A stretch of DNA of 64,000 nucleotides, from contig NZ_JACADJ010000003.1 in assembly GCF_013389365.1 (NCBI RefSeq), forward strand, positions 1 to 64,000, read 5' to 3'. This document shows, piece after piece, positions 62,579-64,000 of this stretch. The translations under genes and the position numbers were made by a program. Below the pieces are notes generated by a model. That model was not told where the DNA came from, did not search any database, and saw only the letters and a program-made list of their open reading frames with translations. This DNA is from Desulfobacter latus (GTDB lineage: Bacteria; Desulfobacterota; Desulfobacteria; Desulfobacterales; Desulfobacteraceae). Positions within the stretch are counted from its first letter, which is position 1. The number at the start of each line of letters is the position of its first letter.

Positions 62579-64000
62579 ATGGATGTTATGGAAAAAAAAA
62601 TCAAGCGTCTCTTGATTGCCAACCGCAGTGAAATAGCTATCCGTGTAACACGTGCTGCTCATGAGCTTGGGATAAATACGATTGCTATCTACTCCCAGGA
62701 GGACCGATTTGCACTTCACCGGTTTAAAGCCGGTGAAAGTTATTTGATCGGAGAAGGAAAAGGCCCTATCGAAGCCTATCTGGATATTGAAGCGATTATC
62801 CGGATTGCAAAGGAAACCAATGCAGACGCGATTCACCCCGGATACGGATTTCTTGCGGAAAAACCGGAATTTGCTGAGGCCTGTGCCCAGGCGGGTATTA
62901 TATTTGTGGGACCCTCACCGGATGTTATGCGAAAACTGGGAAATAAAGTTTCTGCCCGGAAGGTGGCTGTAGAAGCGGGCGCGCCTGTTGTTCCGGCAAG
63001 TGATCCATTGCCTTATGATGATAAAAAAGTCATTGAGATCGCGGAAGAGATCGGCTATCCGATTATGTTAAAGGCCAGCTGGGGCGGTGGCGGCAGGGGC
63101 ATGCGCGCTGTGGAAAGCACCAATGAGCTTTTGGAGCAGGTTGATGCCGCTCGCAAGGAATCCAGTGCTGCGTTTGGCAGTGATGAAGTTTATATTGAAA
63201 AACTTGTAAGAAAAGCCAGACACCTTGAGGTCCAAGTTCTGGGGGATTCACAGGGCAATATCATTCATCTGTTCGAGCGGGATTGTTCGGTTCAAAGAAG
63301 GAATCAAAAGGTTGTTGAACGGGCACCGGCTACCTTTCTTTCAGAGGAAAAACGGGAAGAGTTGTGCAATGCGGGCCTGGCAATTGCTAAAACGGTCGGA
63401 TATGAAAATGCCGGAACCGTTGAGTTCCTCATGGATATGGACAGTGAAGAACTCTACTTCATGGAAGTTAATCCAAGAATACAGGTAGAACATACGGTAA
63501 CAGAGGAAGTCACCGGGATTGACATTGTCAAGTCACAATTAAGAATTGCCCAGGGAATGGCGATCGGGTCTGCTGAAAGCAATATCCCCACCCAGGAGAA
63601 TATCACACTCAGCGGCCATGCAATTCAGTGCCGTATTACAACAGAAGATCCTGAAAATAATTTTATTCCTGATTACGGAAGAATTACAGCCTATCGGGCC
63701 GCAGCGGGGTTTGGCATTCGTCTGGATGGGGGAACGGCTTATGCCGGCGCAATCGTTACCCGCCATTTTGATTCTCTTTTGTCAAAAGTAACCGCATGGG
63801 GATCGAACCCTGAAGAAGCACGCTTGAGAATGAATCGTGCCTTGAGGGAAATCAGGATTCTGGGCGTTGCCACAAATTTGCAGTTTTTAGAGGGGCTGAT
63901 TTGTCATCCAACCTTCGTAAATGCCGAATATAGTACGAAGTTTATTGATGAAACCAAAGAACTTTTTTCTTTTAGTAAAAGACGGGACCGGGCCACCAGG
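62579..64000 (+). CDS. pyc: Pyruvate carboxylase, N-terminal part (runs off right edge)
   Basis: Pyruvate carboxylase makes oxaloacetate from pyruvate and bicarbonate with ATP and biotin, refilling the citric acid cycle. The 474 visible residues are the biotin carboxylase domain: RLLIANRSEIAIRVTRAAHE, HPGYGFLAE, the glycine-rich ATP loop LKASWGGGGRGMRAV, ERDCSVQRRNQKVVE and MEVNPRIQVEHTVTEEVTG. The final FSKRRDRATR matches the junction of single-chain pyruvate carboxylases before the carboxyltransferase domain, which separates it from acetyl-CoA or propionyl-CoA carboxylase subunits. ATG 62579 is eight bases after AAGGA; ATG 62588 is an alternative. The gene continues beyond the window. Confidence 0.93.
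   Translation, partial: MDVMEKKIKRLLIANRSEIAIRVTRAAHELGINTIAIYSQEDRFALHRFKAGESYLIGEGKGPIEAYLDIEAIIRIAKETNADAIHPGYGFLAEKPEFAEACAQAGIIFVGPSPDVMRKLGNKVSARKVAVEAGAPVVPASDPLPYDDKKVIEIAEEIGYPIMLKASWGGGGRGMRAVESTNELLEQVDAARKESSAAFGSDEVYIEKLVRKARHLEVQVLGDSQGNIIHLFERDCSVQRRNQKVVERAPATFLSEEKREELCNAGLAIAKTVGYENAGTVEFLMDMDSEELYFMEVNPRIQVEHTVTEEVTGIDIVKSQLRIAQGMAIGSAESNIPTQENITLSGHAIQCRITTEDPENNFIPDYGRITAYRAAAGFGIRLDGGTAYAGAIVTRHFDSLLSKVTAWGSNPEEARLRMNRALREIRILGVATNLQFLEGLICHPTFVNAEYSTKFIDETKELFSFSKRRDRATR

Overview
The window looks like the chromosome of an acetate-oxidising, sulfate-reducing deltaproteobacterium of the Desulfobacter/Desulfobacula type (Desulfobacterota). This is inferred from gene content: a monomeric NADP isocitrate dehydrogenase, a single-chain pyruvate carboxylase, a SatP-type acetate carrier with a sigma54 promoter, a fused ADP-forming acyl-CoA synthetase, paired YeeE/YedE sulfur-transport proteins and many sensory proteins. 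Base composition is moderate, with clearly AT-rich islands. No rRNA genes and no CRISPR array were seen.

Layout. 1-301: 5' part of a transposase running off the left edge. 672-6495: carA-carB-purF, the glutamine-dependent entry steps to pyrimidine/arginine and purine synthesis. 6586-7581: a radical SAM protein. 7741-22729: a complete type 1 BREX phage-defence operon (brxA, brxB, brxC, pglX, pglZ, brxL) with a two-gene Septu-like module (ptuA ATPase, ptuB HNH nuclease) placed between pglX and pglZ. 22844-23752: a tRNA promoter, a wrecked tRNA, an intact tRNA-Asp with terminator, a 162-bp MITE-like element with a perfect 9-bp target duplication, and remnants of a universal stress protein gene and a SelO gene. 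23753-28492: satP behind a perfect -24/-12 promoter, an enhancer-binding-protein-like regulator with altered catalytic motifs, a broken DUF4143 ATPase gene and an AAA/PD-(D/E)XK protein. 28891-38004: a signalling cluster on the minus strand (hybrid kinase, NtrC-type regulator, second hybrid kinase, chemoreceptor) in which 1.1 kb of kinase-receiver sequence is duplicated. 38225-39775: an AbiE toxin-antitoxin pair with a visible promoter and operator. 40041-42525: a split RdgC-like gene pair and two YeeE/YedE half-transporters; a copy of the 3' end of the rdgC-like pair lies on the far side of the transporters. 42992-48616: prs, rsmA, a candidate small RNA or leader, a small winged-helix protein and an M16C metalloprotease. 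48771-52680: an operon for an ADP-forming acyl-CoA synthetase, PanB and a PanG-like ketopantoate reductase. 52914-64000: a 2-hydroxyacid dehydrogenase, isocitrate dehydrogenase, an unusual receiver/PEP-synthase-like protein paired with an HDOD response regulator, an RNA methyltransferase and the 5' part of pyruvate carboxylase.

Two themes stand out. First, defence is layered: BREX with an embedded Septu module and a separate AbiE system, with mobile-element debris directly downstream of BREX. Second, intergenic DNA is rich in dispersed palindromic repeats, several present in two copies within the window. They mark probable past rearrangements around the radical SAM gene, the SelO remnant, the YedE pair and the isocitrate dehydrogenase promoter. 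All functional calls rest on reading motifs by eye; no database search was run.
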